DNA of 64,000 nt from Flavobacterium resistens (GTDB lineage: Bacteria > Bacteroidota > Bacteroidia > Flavobacteriales > Flavobacteriaceae): the NCBI RefSeq assembly GCF_900182645.1, contig NZ_FXTA01000001.1, forward strand, positions 868,001 through 932,000. The letters run 5' to 3'. Below the pieces are notes generated by a model, which saw nothing but the letters and a program-made list of their open reading frames with translations, had not been told where the DNA came from and did not search any database. The first letter of the stretch is position 1. Each line of letters starts with the position of its first letter. Shown piece after piece: positions 50,775 to 59,908 of this stretch. The translations under genes were made by a program, and so were the position numbers.

Positions 50775-51455
50775 ATGAATAAATGTGATCAATGTATTGT
50801 ACGCCAGTTGTCGTCTTTAAAAGCCCTTAATAAAGAAGAAGTTGTAAAGTTAGCCAATAGCAAAACGAGTTATTCAATTAAAAAAGGAGATGCTATTTTT
50901 GAAGAAGGAGAAGTTACTAATGGTGTCTTTTGTATAAAAGACGGTGTTGGCAAATTATCAAAATTGAGTGCAAACGGAAAAGACCAAATTGTAAAGTTGG
51001 TAAAATCTGGTGAACTTTTAGGACAGCGTTCTATGATCAGTAATGAACCTGCTAATTTATCTGCAAAAGCGATCGCCGATATGGAAGTTTGCTTTATTCC
51101 GAAATCTGAAATCATACATTTCTTTAATAACAACAATCAATTTTCATTGAATTTGATGCAATCAATTTGTGAAGATTTGAAAGAATCAGAAAACGATAAA
51201 ATTGCTTTAGTTCAAAAAACAGTAAAACAACGTTTGGCAGAAACTTTGCTGCATTTGCATGATGAATTTGGCGAAAATGCCGATAAAACCCTTAAAGTCC
51301 AGCTTACAAGAGAAGAACTTGCAGGAATAATTGGAACTGCAACTGAAAGCTGTATTCGACTTTTATCTGATTTTAATAAATTGGAACTAATTGAACTTGT
51401 TGGAAAAAAAATTATGCTGAAAAACGTAAAAGCATTAAAAAAAATAGCAGAATAA
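50775..51455 (+). CDS. Fnr/Crp family transcriptional regulator
   Basis: 226 aa from ATG 50775. A cyclic-nucleotide-binding-like domain (about residues 15-125; GDAIFEEGEVTNGVFCIKDG) is followed by a helix-turn-helix (LTREELAGIIGTATESCIRLLSDF, about 180-203). The recognition helix has Glu and Arg at the places used by E. coli FNR to read TGAT half-sites, matching the TGAT-N4-ATCA boxes nearby. Two Cys at positions 4 and 7 (NKCDQC) plus others in the domain could hold an Fe-S cluster, though the spacing differs from E. coli FNR. It is the likely regulator of hemN, cco and ccoI. Confidence 0.9.
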   Translation: MNKCDQCIVRQLSSLKALNKEEVVKLANSKTSYSIKKGDAIFEEGEVTNGVFCIKDGVGKLSKLSANGKDQIVKLVKSGELLGQRSMISNEPANLSAKAIADMEVCFIPKSEIIHFFNNNNQFSLNLMQSICEDLKESENDKIALVQKTVKQRLAETLLHLHDEFGENADKTLKVQLTREELAGIIGTATESCIRLLSDFNKLELIELVGKKIMLKNVKALKKIAE

Positions 51456-52226
51456 TTAAAGCTTTTTAGCTTCGTTCCAAAAAACATCCATTTCTGCCAA
51501 AGTCATTTCTGATAAAGGTTTTCCTAATTCACCTGCTTTGCTTTCTAAGTATTGAAAACGCTTAATGAATTTTTTATTCGTGCGTTCTAATGCATCTTCG
51601 GGATTTACATTTAAAAATCGGGCGTAATTGATCATGGAGAATAAAACATCTCCAAATTCGGCTTCAATTTTATCCTGATCTCCTGTTTTCACTTCAACTT
51701 GAAGTTCTTCCAGTTCTTCCTGAACTTTATCCCAAACCTGATGTGGTTCTTCCCAGTCAAAACCAACGCCTTTTACTTTGTCCTGAATTCGGCTCGCTTT
51801 TACTAATGCCGGCAAACTTCTTGGAACACCTTCCAAAACTGATTTTTTACCCTCTTTAAGTTTAAGTTTTTCCCAGTTTTGTTTTACTTCTTCTTCATCT
51901 TTTACAACAGTATCGCTATAAATATGAGGATGACGGTGAATTAATTTATCGCAGATTTCATTGCAGACATCAGCTATGTCAAAATCATTAGTTTCTGAGC
52001 CTATTTTAGCATAGAAAACAATATGGAGCAATAAATCTCCCAATTCTTTTTTAACTTCATTTAAATCATTATCCAAAATAGCATCTCCAAGCTCATACGT
52101 CTCTTCGATTGTCAAATGGCGCAAAGTCTGTAGCGTTTGTTTTTTATCCCACGGACATTGCTCACGAAGTTCATCCATTATTATTAATAATCTTTCGAAA
52201 GCTTTTAGCTGAAGTTCTTTGCTCAT
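51456..52226 (-). CDS. mazG: Nucleoside triphosphate pyrophosphohydrolase MazG
   Basis: 256 aa with two MazG-type domains. The first metal-binding motif is EETYELGDAI ... EVKKELGDLLLHIVFYAKI (about residues 37-75), and the second is WDKVQEELEELQVEV ... EAEFGDVLFSMINYA (about 165-205). It hydrolyses NTPs to NMP and pyrophosphate, probably clearing damaged nucleotides. Its stop is immediately next to the stop of the Fnr-type gene (51455/51456), so the two messages overlap at their 3' ends. It follows DUF5606 on the same strand, with a terminator between. Confidence 0.95.
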   Translation of the reverse strand: MSKELQLKAFERLLIIMDELREQCPWDKKQTLQTLRHLTIEETYELGDAILDNDLNEVKKELGDLLLHIVFYAKIGSETNDFDIADVCNEICDKLIHRHPHIYSDTVVKDEEEVKQNWEKLKLKEGKKSVLEGVPRSLPALVKASRIQDKVKGVGFDWEEPHQVWDKVQEELEELQVEVKTGDQDKIEAEFGDVLFSMINYARFLNVNPEDALERTNKKFIKRFQYLESKAGELGKPLSEMTLAEMDVFWNEAKKL

Positions 52227-52270
52227 TTTAATTTTATTTTGAATTGTAACCGAATAGTGTAAAAGTAAAA

Positions 52271-52301
52271 AATCCTGTCAAGAAAACATCTCAACAGGAT
52301 T
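52271..52301 (-). terminator. Terminator between DUF5606 and mazG (minus)
   Basis: AATCCTGT / ACAGGATT hairpin (52271-52278 with 52294-52301), read on minus with a T-run after it (52266-52272). It lies just after the DUF5606 stop (52325). Confidence 0.75.
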
Positions 52302-52324
52302 AATATATTTAAAAGTACGAACTA

Positions 52325-52807
52325 CTATTCTTCTTTTTTAGCTTTTGCTTTTTTAGCTGGCGCTTTCTTTGGTTTTTCTTCAGCTACTGGAGCTTCTTCA
52401 GTTGCTTCTACTGCTGCAGGAGCTAAATCAGTTACCAATCCTTTTGCCTGAAGTGTGTTGTACCAGTTTAATACTTTTTTGATATCAGAAGGATAAACTC
52501 TTTCTTCATCATAATCAGGCAAAATTTCTTTAAAATAAGCTGCTAAAGTTGCATTATCTTCTTTATGTGAAATAGCTTGACCTTTATTTTCTTTAGTCGC
52601 AATTTTTTGCATTACTTCAGTTAGTGGCTTTTCTCCTTCGTATGTATAAATTGAGATTTCCGACAATAAACTTACATTGCTTTTTAAGTTTACTGTAATT
52701 TTTTTTCCGTCTGTTAATGATTCTGCCACAAAACCTGTACGAGTTTGCACTTTTAGTACATATAAACCTGGTTTCCCTGAAATGGCTAAAATTTTGTCTA
52801 AATTCAT
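52325..52807 (-). CDS. DUF5606 protein
   Basis: 160 aa. LDKILAISGKPGLYVLKVQTRTGFVAESL at the N-terminus, a small beta-barrel-like part, and HKEDNATLAAYFKEILPDYDEERVYPSDIKKVLNWYNTL (about residues 80-120) match DUF5606, a Bacteroidetes family commonly found beside peptide deformylase. The last ~30 residues are Ala/Lys/Glu-rich (KKAPAKKAKAKKEE), a tail typical of nucleic-acid-binding proteins. The function is unknown. It lies 61 nt after def and is probably co-transcribed. Confidence 0.85.
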   Translation of the reverse strand: MNLDKILAISGKPGLYVLKVQTRTGFVAESLTDGKKITVNLKSNVSLLSEISIYTYEGEKPLTEVMQKIATKENKGQAISHKEDNATLAAYFKEILPDYDEERVYPSDIKKVLNWYNTLQAKGLVTDLAPAAVEATEEAPVAEEKPKKAPAKKAKAKKEE

Positions 52808-52868
52808 GTTGTATTAATATTAGTATTAAGAATTTTTTATTGTCTTTTTTTGTTCTTTTTCTGAACAA

Positions 52869-53459
52869 TTATCTTCCTTTTTTAGCGGCAGCAAATTTCA
52901 TTCTATATTCTTGAAAAGTTTTGCCTTCTGTAATATTTTTTAATTTCTTTTGAATCAAACGCTTTTTCAATGAAGATATTTTATCTGTAAACAAAACTCC
53001 TTCAATATGATCATATTCATGTTGAATAACTCTTGCAATCAATCCGTCAAAAACCTCTGTTTTCATTACAAAATCTTCTTCGCAATATTCAATCGTAACC
53101 GTTGGCTTTCTATAAACATCTTCACGAACATCAGGAATGCTTAAACAACCCTCGTTAAAACTCCACTCTTCTCCTTCTTCCTTAACAATTTTAGCATTGA
53201 TAAAAGTTTTTTTGAATCCTTTTAATTCTTTAGCCTCATCAGATTCTAAATCATCATCTTCACTAAAAGGAGTTGTATCAATAACAAACAAACGAATTGC
53301 TAAACCTACCTGCGGAGCAGCAAGCCCAACACCGTATGCATTATACATGGTCTCATACATGTTTGCTATTGTTTCTTTTAGGTTTGGATATTCTGGTGTA
53401 ACATCCACTCCCACTTTTCTTAAAACAGGATCACCATATCCTACAATTGGTAAAATCAT
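52869..53459 (-). CDS. def: Peptide deformylase
   Basis: 196 aa. It removes the formyl group from new proteins. All three motifs are present: GVGLAAPQVG (about residues 44-53), EGCLSIP (about 107-113) and QHEYDHIEGVLF (about 149-160) with the metal-binding HExxH-type His. Length is normal for a type I deformylase. It heads the minus-strand group def, DUF5606. ruvX is not adjacent, but lies about 4.5 kb away. Confidence 0.96.
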   Translation of the reverse strand: MILPIVGYGDPVLRKVGVDVTPEYPNLKETIANMYETMYNAYGVGLAAPQVGLAIRLFVIDTTPFSEDDDLESDEAKELKGFKKTFINAKIVKEEGEEWSFNEGCLSIPDVREDVYRKPTVTIEYCEEDFVMKTEVFDGLIARVIQHEYDHIEGVLFTDKISSLKKRLIQKKLKNITEGKTFQEYRMKFAAAKKGR

Positions 53460-53662
53460 TTGTATTTTTTTATTGCATTATCTATTGTAAAAACTGAATT
53501 TTAGTTTCCTATAATTCAGCTGGCAAAAATAATAAAAAATAGTCTACGAATAATTCTAAACCGCATATTATATCTTATTTTTTGACAGTATGTTAAAATC
53601 TCATCTATAATTATGCCAAATTGATTCGTACAATTCTTACCTTTGTTAGTAAACCTCTATAT

Positions 53663-55885
53663 ATGTTTGACCGCATCACGAAATTCACGAACAGTACTTC
53701 TTTCTTAAACGCGTCTAAAGTAACTATTGCTTCTGTAGTTCCTGTGCTGATTTTAAACTTCTTGGGGCATTTTGAAATAGGGTTTACCATTGCGCTTGGG
53801 GCTTTTTATACCTATCCCAGCGATATTCCGAGTTCATTAAGCCATAAAATAAAAGGACTTGTTGTTGCATCCTTTATTGTTTCGGGAGTTAATTTGCTAG
53901 TAAACTTTACATATCCATATCCGATTTTATTTTATCCATTCTTAGGATTTTTATTGTTTTTATGCTCGATGATTTCGGTTTACGGACAGCGTGCAACATT
54001 AGTATCTTTTTCTGCTTTACTTTCGATTTCATTATCATTCGGGCATTTACATCAAGGTTTGGAAGCATTTGAATATGCTGGATTCATTTTTATTGGAGGA
54101 ATTCTATACTTAATTGTATCACTTGTTTTTCACTTTATACAACCTTATAAATATGTTGAATTAGAAATTGCAGAAGGAATAAAACTTACCGCTAAATACC
54201 TGAAATTAAGAGGTGACTTATGGAATCCCGAAGCCAATAGAGATGCTATTACAGAAAAACAATTAGCAGTTCAGGTCGAACTAAATTTGATTCACGAAGA
54301 TTTGCGAAAAATGCTTATTGGCAATCAAAACACTTCGGCAGCAACGGCTCAAAACCGAAAAATGCTTTTGGTTTTTATCACTTTAGTCGAAATTCAGGAA
54401 CTTGCTTTATATACTTCTTTTGATCACAGCAAACTTCATGAAAAATTCGCAAAACATCCAGAAGTACTCCGAACGTATCAAAATGTAGCCTACAAACTGG
54501 CTTCAACTTTGAAAAAACTTTCTAAAAATGTACATCACATTGCGGTTTATGTCGACAAAAATGATTTGAAAAATGAGTTAGACGCACTTGAATTCGCCAT
54601 TTTTGATTATGAAAAAACTTTAGGAAAAGAAGAATCTTCAGAAGGCGTTTTGATGCTCACCAATATGCTGAATTATGCTAAAAACCAAGTTGGAAAAATC
54701 AAAATTATTCAGCGTGCTTTTTCATTAGCAATGCAGTCTTATAAACTAAAAGACAAAGATAAAGAACTAGAAAAATTCCTTACGCCACAATATTATCCGT
54801 TGCGAACTCTGACTGAAAATTTAACTTTTTCATCATCAATTTTCAGACATTCTATCAGATTAACAATTACCATTTTAATTGGTTTTTTGATCGGAAAAAT
54901 TCTTCCGTTCCAAAATGTGTATTGGATTTTATTGACGATCGTTGTGATTATGCGTCCGGGCTATGGATTGACAAAAGAACGTTCTTACAATAGAATCTTC
55001 GGAACTATTTTGGGTGGATTGATTGCTTTCGGAATCGTGTCTGTCATCCAAAATCATGTTGCACTGAGCATATTTTCAATTGTCTGTATGCTTTTGGGAA
55101 TTTCGTTTACGCAAATTAATTACAAAATCAGTGCGACTTTTGTAACGATGTATGTCGTTTTTATTTATGGAATTTTGACGCCAGATGTTGTTGAAGTAAT
55201 CCAATTCAGGATTTTGGATTCATTGGCAGGAGCAATTTTGGCTTTTTTGGCCAATCAGTTTTTATGGCCTGCCTGGGAATTCATCAATACACCAATTCAC
55301 ATTGAAAATTCCATTCGAGCTAACCGAAATTATTTGCGAGAAATTGCAGATTTTTATAATAAAAAAGGAGAAATACCAACTTCCTACCGTTTAGCCAGAA
55401 AACATGCTTTTGTAGAAATTGGTAATTTAATGACTTCTTTTCAGCGAATGATGCAGGAGCCAAAATCCAAGCAAAAAACATTGCCATTAGTCAATAAATT
55501 AGTTGTGCTGAATCATTCTATTTTATCAGCTTTAGCTTCTCTATCAACTTATATCCAGTCACATCAAACAACACGAGCTTCAGACTCTTTTAATTATATC
55601 ATTAAAACAATCTTATCTAATTTAGATCAGTCAATTTCTATTCTGAAAAATGAGATAATCCTTAAAGATACTTTTTTCGATAAAGAAGATGTAACACTTC
55701 AATTTGAAGAACTTAAACGTAAAAACTTTACTCGTCTTGCCGAAGATGACGAACTTGATAAAGAAACGCGTCAGGCGAAAATGCAAGAGGCTCAATTGGT
55801 TATTGAACAATTAATTTGGATGAGCAATCTGGCCGAGAAGATTTTAAAAATTACGAAAGAACTAAAAGCAGCAAATCCAGATTAA
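53663..55885 (+). CDS. FUSC family membrane protein (YccS/aromatic acid exporter-like)
   Basis: 740 aa from ATG 53663; a TTG at 53621 would add 14 residues without benefit. An N-terminal bundle of about six helices (residues ~20-150), a long soluble part, a second bundle of about six helices (~395-545, starting ITILIGFLIGKILPFQNVYW) and a soluble C-terminal domain. This is the duplicated fold of FUSC/YccS proteins, some of which export aromatic acids; substrate unknown. VYWILLTIVVIMRPGYGLTKERSYNRIFGTILGG is the conserved central segment. The last codons double as the stem of a terminator. Confidence 0.88.
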   Translation: MFDRITKFTNSTSFLNASKVTIASVVPVLILNFLGHFEIGFTIALGAFYTYPSDIPSSLSHKIKGLVVASFIVSGVNLLVNFTYPYPILFYPFLGFLLFLCSMISVYGQRATLVSFSALLSISLSFGHLHQGLEAFEYAGFIFIGGILYLIVSLVFHFIQPYKYVELEIAEGIKLTAKYLKLRGDLWNPEANRDAITEKQLAVQVELNLIHEDLRKMLIGNQNTSAATAQNRKMLLVFITLVEIQELALYTSFDHSKLHEKFAKHPEVLRTYQNVAYKLASTLKKLSKNVHHIAVYVDKNDLKNELDALEFAIFDYEKTLGKEESSEGVLMLTNMLNYAKNQVGKIKIIQRAFSLAMQSYKLKDKDKELEKFLTPQYYPLRTLTENLTFSSSIFRHSIRLTITILIGFLIGKILPFQNVYWILLTIVVIMRPGYGLTKERSYNRIFGTILGGLIAFGIVSVIQNHVALSIFSIVCMLLGISFTQINYKISATFVTMYVVFIYGILTPDVVEVIQFRILDSLAGAILAFLANQFLWPAWEFINTPIHIENSIRANRNYLREIADFYNKKGEIPTSYRLARKHAFVEIGNLMTSFQRMMQEPKSKQKTLPLVNKLVVLNHSILSALASLSTYIQSHQTTRASDSFNYIIKTILSNLDQSISILKNEIILKDTFFDKEDVTLQFEELKRKNFTRLAEDDELDKETRQAKMQEAQLVIEQLIWMSNLAEKILKITKELKAANPD

Positions 55886-55907
55886 TTCATCTGGATTTGC
55901 TGCTTTT
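55864..55907. terminator. Terminator overlapping the FUSC coding end
   Basis: AAAAGCAGCAAATCCAGAT (55864-55882), loop TAATTC (55883-55888), ATCTGGATTTGCTGCTTTT (55889-55907): 19 bp, perfect. The left arm encodes the last six codons and the loop starts with the TAA stop. It also ends the convergent mqo transcript. Confidence 0.92.
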
Positions 55908-55924
55908 TATATCAATTTTAAAGC

Positions 55925-57421
55925 TTAATTATTTAGTTTCAAAACTTCAGAAGTTTCTTTTCTAAGTTTAGCCAAAAGCTCTGGTTTGTCATTTAATGTC
56001 TGGCCATAAGAAGGAATCATTTTTTTCAGTTTCGCTTCCCATTCTGGTGTTTTAATTTGATTTGTAAAACATCTGCTTACTAAATCTACCATAATTGCCA
56101 CAGCAGTTGACGCTCCTGGAGAAGCTCCTAACAAAACTGCTAGAGAACCGTCATGCGTATTGATTACTTCAGTTCCAAATTCTAAAACCCCACCTTCTTT
56201 TTCATCTTTTTTAATAACCTGAACACGTTGACCTGCTTTTTCAAGTTTCCAGTCTTTAGAACGTGCAGAAGGCAAATATTCTCTAAGCGCTTTCATTCTG
56301 TCTTTTGGAGACTGACGCACTTGCTCGATTAAGTATTTTGTCAACGGAATATTGTGATATCCTGCAGCCAACATCGGGATTAAATTATTTGATTTTATCG
56401 ATAATGGTAAATCCAAATAAGAACCATTTTTTAAGAAACGAGTTGAAAAACCTGCAAATGGTCCAAAAAGCAATGCTTTTTCACCATCAATTACACGAGT
56501 ATCAATATGTGGAACAGACATTGGAGGGGCTCCAACACTGGCTTTTCCATAAACTTTTGCCTGATGTTTTGCAATAACTTCTGGATTTGTACATTTCAAC
56601 CATTGACCGCTTACTGGGAATCCGCCGTAACCTTTTCCTTCAGGAACGTTAGCTTTTTCCAATAATGGCAATGAACCACCACCAGCTCCAATAAATACAA
56701 AATTAGTATAGGCTTTTCGTTTTTGTCCTGTAGAAAGATCTGTGATTTTAATTCTCCATGATTTGTCCTCACGTTGTTTTAATTTCTTAACCTCATGATT
56801 AAAATACAAACTTACACCATCAAGTTTCTCCAAATAATTAAACATACTTCTGGTCAAAGCCCCGAAATTAACATCGGTACCAATTTCCATATGAGTTGCA
56901 GCTAATGCTTCGTTATTTTCTCTGCCTTCCATCACTAATGGCATCCATTTTTTCAACTGCTCAAAATCAGTACTGAATTCCATTTCAGAAAAAATTGGAT
57001 TGCTTTGCAATGCCTCAAATCTTGTTTTTAGATATTCGACATTTTTATCACCCCATACGAAACTCATATGAGGAACACTTTTTATAAAATTTTCAGGAGA
57101 TGGCACTTTCTTTTCTTGCACCAAATAAGACCAAAACTGGCGTGAAACTTCAAATGATTCTGCTATGCTGATTGCCTTTTTAGGATCGATACTTCCATCC
57201 GCCTTTTCTGGTGTATAGTTTAATTCACAAAAAGCCGAGTGTCCGGTTCCCGCATTGTTCCATGCATCAGAACTTTCTGCTGCAGCAACATCAAGTCTTT
57301 CGTAAATTTCAATTTTAATATCAGGTTGCAACTCTTTCAAAATTAATCCAAGAGTTGCACTCATAATTCCAGCTCCAATAAGCACTACTTCACTATTAGA
57401 ACGTATTGTATTGTCAGGCAT
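55925..57421 (-). CDS. mqo: Malate:quinone oxidoreductase
   Basis: 498 aa, family length. A membrane-associated flavoenzyme that oxidises malate to oxaloacetate and passes electrons to quinone. The FAD-binding fold opens with VVLIGAGIMSATLGLIL (about residues 12-28) and the end has LLGASPGASTAVAIMVDLV near residue 430. NNAGTGHSAFCELNYTP near residue 56 is a conserved Mqo segment. A TACCTTTG -7 box lies on the minus strand (57445-57452). It links the TCA cycle to the respiratory chain whose cbb3 oxidase is in the same window. Confidence 0.96.
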   Translation of the reverse strand: MPDNTIRSNSEVVLIGAGIMSATLGLILKELQPDIKIEIYERLDVAAAESSDAWNNAGTGHSAFCELNYTPEKADGSIDPKKAISIAESFEVSRQFWSYLVQEKKVPSPENFIKSVPHMSFVWGDKNVEYLKTRFEALQSNPIFSEMEFSTDFEQLKKWMPLVMEGRENNEALAATHMEIGTDVNFGALTRSMFNYLEKLDGVSLYFNHEVKKLKQREDKSWRIKITDLSTGQKRKAYTNFVFIGAGGGSLPLLEKANVPEGKGYGGFPVSGQWLKCTNPEVIAKHQAKVYGKASVGAPPMSVPHIDTRVIDGEKALLFGPFAGFSTRFLKNGSYLDLPLSIKSNNLIPMLAAGYHNIPLTKYLIEQVRQSPKDRMKALREYLPSARSKDWKLEKAGQRVQVIKKDEKEGGVLEFGTEVINTHDGSLAVLLGASPGASTAVAIMVDLVSRCFTNQIKTPEWEAKLKKMIPSYGQTLNDKPELLAKLRKETSEVLKLNN

Positions 57422-57547
57422 AACAGTAATTGTTTTTAAAAATGCAAAGGTACTTTTTTCAATCGCAAAAAAAAACTAAAATTTGCATGATAAAAGTTAG
57501 GAAATCATATTTTTTTCTAAATAAAGTGAAATTTTTAAGCCGTAAAC

Positions 57548-57964
57548 TTAAAATCGGTTAGAAGAAAGATAGTCTTGAAGCATAATCGTTGCAGAAATTT
57601 CATCTATCAGTCCTTTGTTCTGACGCTGTTTTTTGCTCAGTCCGCTGTCGATCATGGTCTGAAAAGCCATTTTTGAAGTAAAACGCTCATCGACGCGAAC
57701 CACTTTCATATCTGGAAAAATATTAGAAAAATGAGTAACAAAACCTTTTATTATGGAAGCACTTTCAGATGGCTGACCATTCATTTGTTTTGGTTCACCA
57801 ATTAAGACGGCTTCAACTTTTTCTTTGGCAAAATAATCTTTTAAAAAATCAATTACGGTATTGGTCGGGATTGTAGTTAAGCCCGATGCTATAATCTGCA
57901 TTTCATCGGTAACAGCAATTCCGGTACGTTTTTGTCCGTAATCTATGGAAAGGATTCTTGGCAT
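57548..57964 (-). CDS. ruvX: Putative Holliday junction resolvase / rRNA nuclease YqgF
   Basis: 138 aa with an RNase H-like fold. RILSIDYGQKRTGIAVTDEM at the N-terminus carries the first catalytic Asp, VEAVLIGEPKQMNG gives the second acidic site, and VVRVDERFTSKMAF plus GLIDEISATIMLQDYL give the rest. YqgF has been linked both to Holliday junction resolution and to 16S rRNA 5' end processing. A TACCTTTG box lies just upstream on the minus strand (57978-57985). Confidence 0.9.
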   Translation of the reverse strand: MPRILSIDYGQKRTGIAVTDEMQIIASGLTTIPTNTVIDFLKDYFAKEKVEAVLIGEPKQMNGQPSESASIIKGFVTHFSNIFPDMKVVRVDERFTSKMAFQTMIDSGLSKKQRQNKGLIDEISATIMLQDYLSSNRF

Positions 57965-58057
57965 TTTATATTTTTTTCAAAGGTAATCATTTTAGTTTTT
58001 TCTTTTCAAGAATATCAAAAGCAAGCTTTTTATTTATTTCAAAAAGAAAATAAAAAA

Positions 58058-58083
58058 ATCCGCTTTAAAAACTCAAAGCGGAT
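58058..58083 (-). terminator. Terminator of the PAS gene
   Basis: ATCCGCTTT / AAAGCGGAT hairpin (58058-58066 with 58075-58083), followed on minus by a T-run. Confidence 0.85.
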
Positions 58084-58117
58084 CTTTTCCAAAATATTCA
58101 AAAACCTAAAAATTCAG

Positions 58118-58750
58118 TTATCTATTAAATAGTCTTCTAAAAAAACCTCTTTCCTCCTCTTCTTCCTCTTCCGTTTGTTGTTCGTACTGCAAAAATTTAG
58201 ATTGAGATTTTTCATGTTCAAGAATTAACTCCTTAATATATTCAACATATGTTCTCTTTTTCTCTTCCAGAAATCCAATTAAATACTTTTCACTAAATTC
58301 AACACCGCTTGCTGCTTCAATTTGCAAAAGCTTTTTATATAAAGGTTCAATATGTAAAGAAACCACTTCGTGCGGAACAGATTGTCTTCTACCAAAATAA
58401 TTGACAATTATTCCATTTTCATCTTTTGCAATTTCAAAATCGGTAATCACCCAATAGTATCTTCCAGATTTTGCTAAATTTTTCACGATGGCATGAAAAT
58501 TCTTTCCTTGTTTAAGATTTTCCCAAAGCACTTTAAAAATAACTTTTGGCATATCTGGATGCCGAATAATATTATGTGGCTGCCCCATCAATTCATAATC
58601 TTCATAACCTGAAACATCAACAAATACTTCATTGGCATATTCAATAATACCAAAAGCATTTGTTTTACTCATTATGACTTGCGTTTTATCCCAAGTAACT
58701 TCTTTGTCAATTACTGTAACTTTATTCTGGAGCTGATTTTCCTGATTCAT
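58118..58750 (-). CDS. PAS-domain sensor-like protein (Aer-type PAS)
   Basis: 210 aa. One PAS domain at about residues 20-120. HNIIRHPDMPKVIF (about 59-72) and SGRYYWVITDFEIA are the hallmark of Aer-type, often FAD-binding, PAS domains that sense redox or oxygen. The C-terminal part is a predicted coiled coil (about 140-190) ending in a Glu-run and FFRRLFNR. There is no kinase, HAMP, GGDEF or methyl-accepting domain, so it may signal through an unknown partner. No partner gene is next to it. Its own terminator follows. Confidence 0.8.
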   Translation of the reverse strand: MNQENQLQNKVTVIDKEVTWDKTQVIMSKTNAFGIIEYANEVFVDVSGYEDYELMGQPHNIIRHPDMPKVIFKVLWENLKQGKNFHAIVKNLAKSGRYYWVITDFEIAKDENGIIVNYFGRRQSVPHEVVSLHIEPLYKKLLQIEAASGVEFSEKYLIGFLEEKKRTYVEYIKELILEHEKSQSKFLQYEQQTEEEEEEERGFFRRLFNR

Positions 58751-59005
58751 GATCTACTGCTTATATAATTTGTTTTGGAATGGTTTTTATTAATTCTGTT
58801 TTTTCAGAATTAACGCCGCGAAAGTAGTCCGAAGAAAAAAGGTAAAATCTGATTTTTGTCATACTTTGATATAAAAAAACGTTTAATAACTCGTATGAAA
58901 ATAAAAACATGAATCAAACTCTTTAATTTATCAAATTAAAAACAAAATGTTACATATATAACATTTTCAAAAAGGTTTTACTTTTCCGCTTTTCTACAAA
59001 TACGT

Positions 59006-59013
59006 TATCTTTG
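59006..59013 (+). promoter_or_regulatory. -7 box of dapD (TATCTTTG)
   Basis: Full TAnnTTTG match 16 nt before the ATG; no -33 TTG recognised. Confidence 0.65.
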
Positions 59014-59029
59014 CCAAAAATTAAAACTT

Positions 59030-59845
59030 ATGAATTCTTTACAGACTATAATTGAACAAGCTTGGGAAAACAGAGCTTTATTACAAGAAACTGCTACAAC
59101 TGATGCTATCAGAGAAGTTATCGAATTAGTAGATGCGGGAAAATTACGTGTTGCTGAACCAGTTGGTGACGGATGGCAAGTAAACGAATGGGTGAAGAAA
59201 GCTGTTGTAATGTATTTCCCAATTCAAAAAATGGAAACATGGGAATCTGGTATTTTTGAATACCACGACAAAATGTTACTAAAAAGAAATTATGCTGAAA
59301 AAGGAATTCGTGTAGTACCAAACGCAGTTGCACGTTACGGAGCTTATATTTCTAGCGGTGTTATTTTAATGCCAAGTTATGTAAATATTGGTGCTTATGT
59401 TGACGAAGGAACTATGGTTGACACTTGGGCAACTGTTGGAAGCTGTGCACAAATTGGTAAAAACGTTCACTTAAGTGGTGGTGTTGGAATTGGTGGTGTT
59501 TTAGAACCATTACAAGCTGCTCCGGTAATTATTGAAGATGGTGCTTTTATTGGTTCACGTTGTATTGTTGTAGAAGGTGTTCACGTTGGAAAAGAAGCTG
59601 TTCTTGGCGCTAACGTTTGTTTAACTGCTTCAACAAAAATTATTGATGTTACTGGTGATGAACCAGTTGAAATGAAAGGTTTTGTTCCTGCACGTTCAGT
59701 TGTGATTCCTGGAAGTTATACTAAGAAATTTGCTGCTGGAGAATTCCAAGTTCCATGCGCATTAATTATTGGTACTCGTAAACCATCTACAGATTTGAAA
59801 ACTTCATTAAATAATGCACTTCGTGAATACGATGTTGCTGTTTAA
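59030..59845 (+). CDS. dapD: Tetrahydropicolinate N-succinyltransferase
   Basis: 271 aa, as expected (E. coli 274). It succinylates tetrahydrodipicolinate in the lysine/diaminopimelate pathway, a branch of the same aspartate family as the thr operon. The central left-handed beta-helix has hexapeptide repeats (YVNIGAYVDEGTMVDTWATVGSCAQIGKNVHLSGGVGIGG, about residues 118-157). The N-terminal IEQAWENRALLQETATTDAIREVI is typical. It is monocistronic with a terminator. Confidence 0.95.
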   Translation: MNSLQTIIEQAWENRALLQETATTDAIREVIELVDAGKLRVAEPVGDGWQVNEWVKKAVVMYFPIQKMETWESGIFEYHDKMLLKRNYAEKGIRVVPNAVARYGAYISSGVILMPSYVNIGAYVDEGTMVDTWATVGSCAQIGKNVHLSGGVGIGGVLEPLQAAPVIIEDGAFIGSRCIVVEGVHVGKEAVLGANVCLTASTKIIDVTGDEPVEMKGFVPARSVVIPGSYTKKFAAGEFQVPCALIIGTRKPSTDLKTSLNNALREYDVAV

Positions 59846-59866
59846 TTTACAGTCTTAAATAAAAAA

Positions 59867-59899
59867 AAACGGAATGAATATTTACTCATTCCGTTTTTT
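59867..59899. terminator. Bidirectional terminator dapD / glycosyltransferase
   Basis: AACGGAATGA (59867-59876) pairs with TCATTCCGTT (59885-59894), with A-run before and T-run after. Confidence 0.9.
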
Positions 59900-59908
59900 T
59901 ATTATCAT

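Noticed and set aside
53582..53611. TTGACA-N18-TATAAT, a perfect E. coli sigma-70 promoter before the FUSC gene
   Set aside because: This lineage uses TTG/TAnnTTTG promoters, and the match is likely chance in AT-rich DNA.
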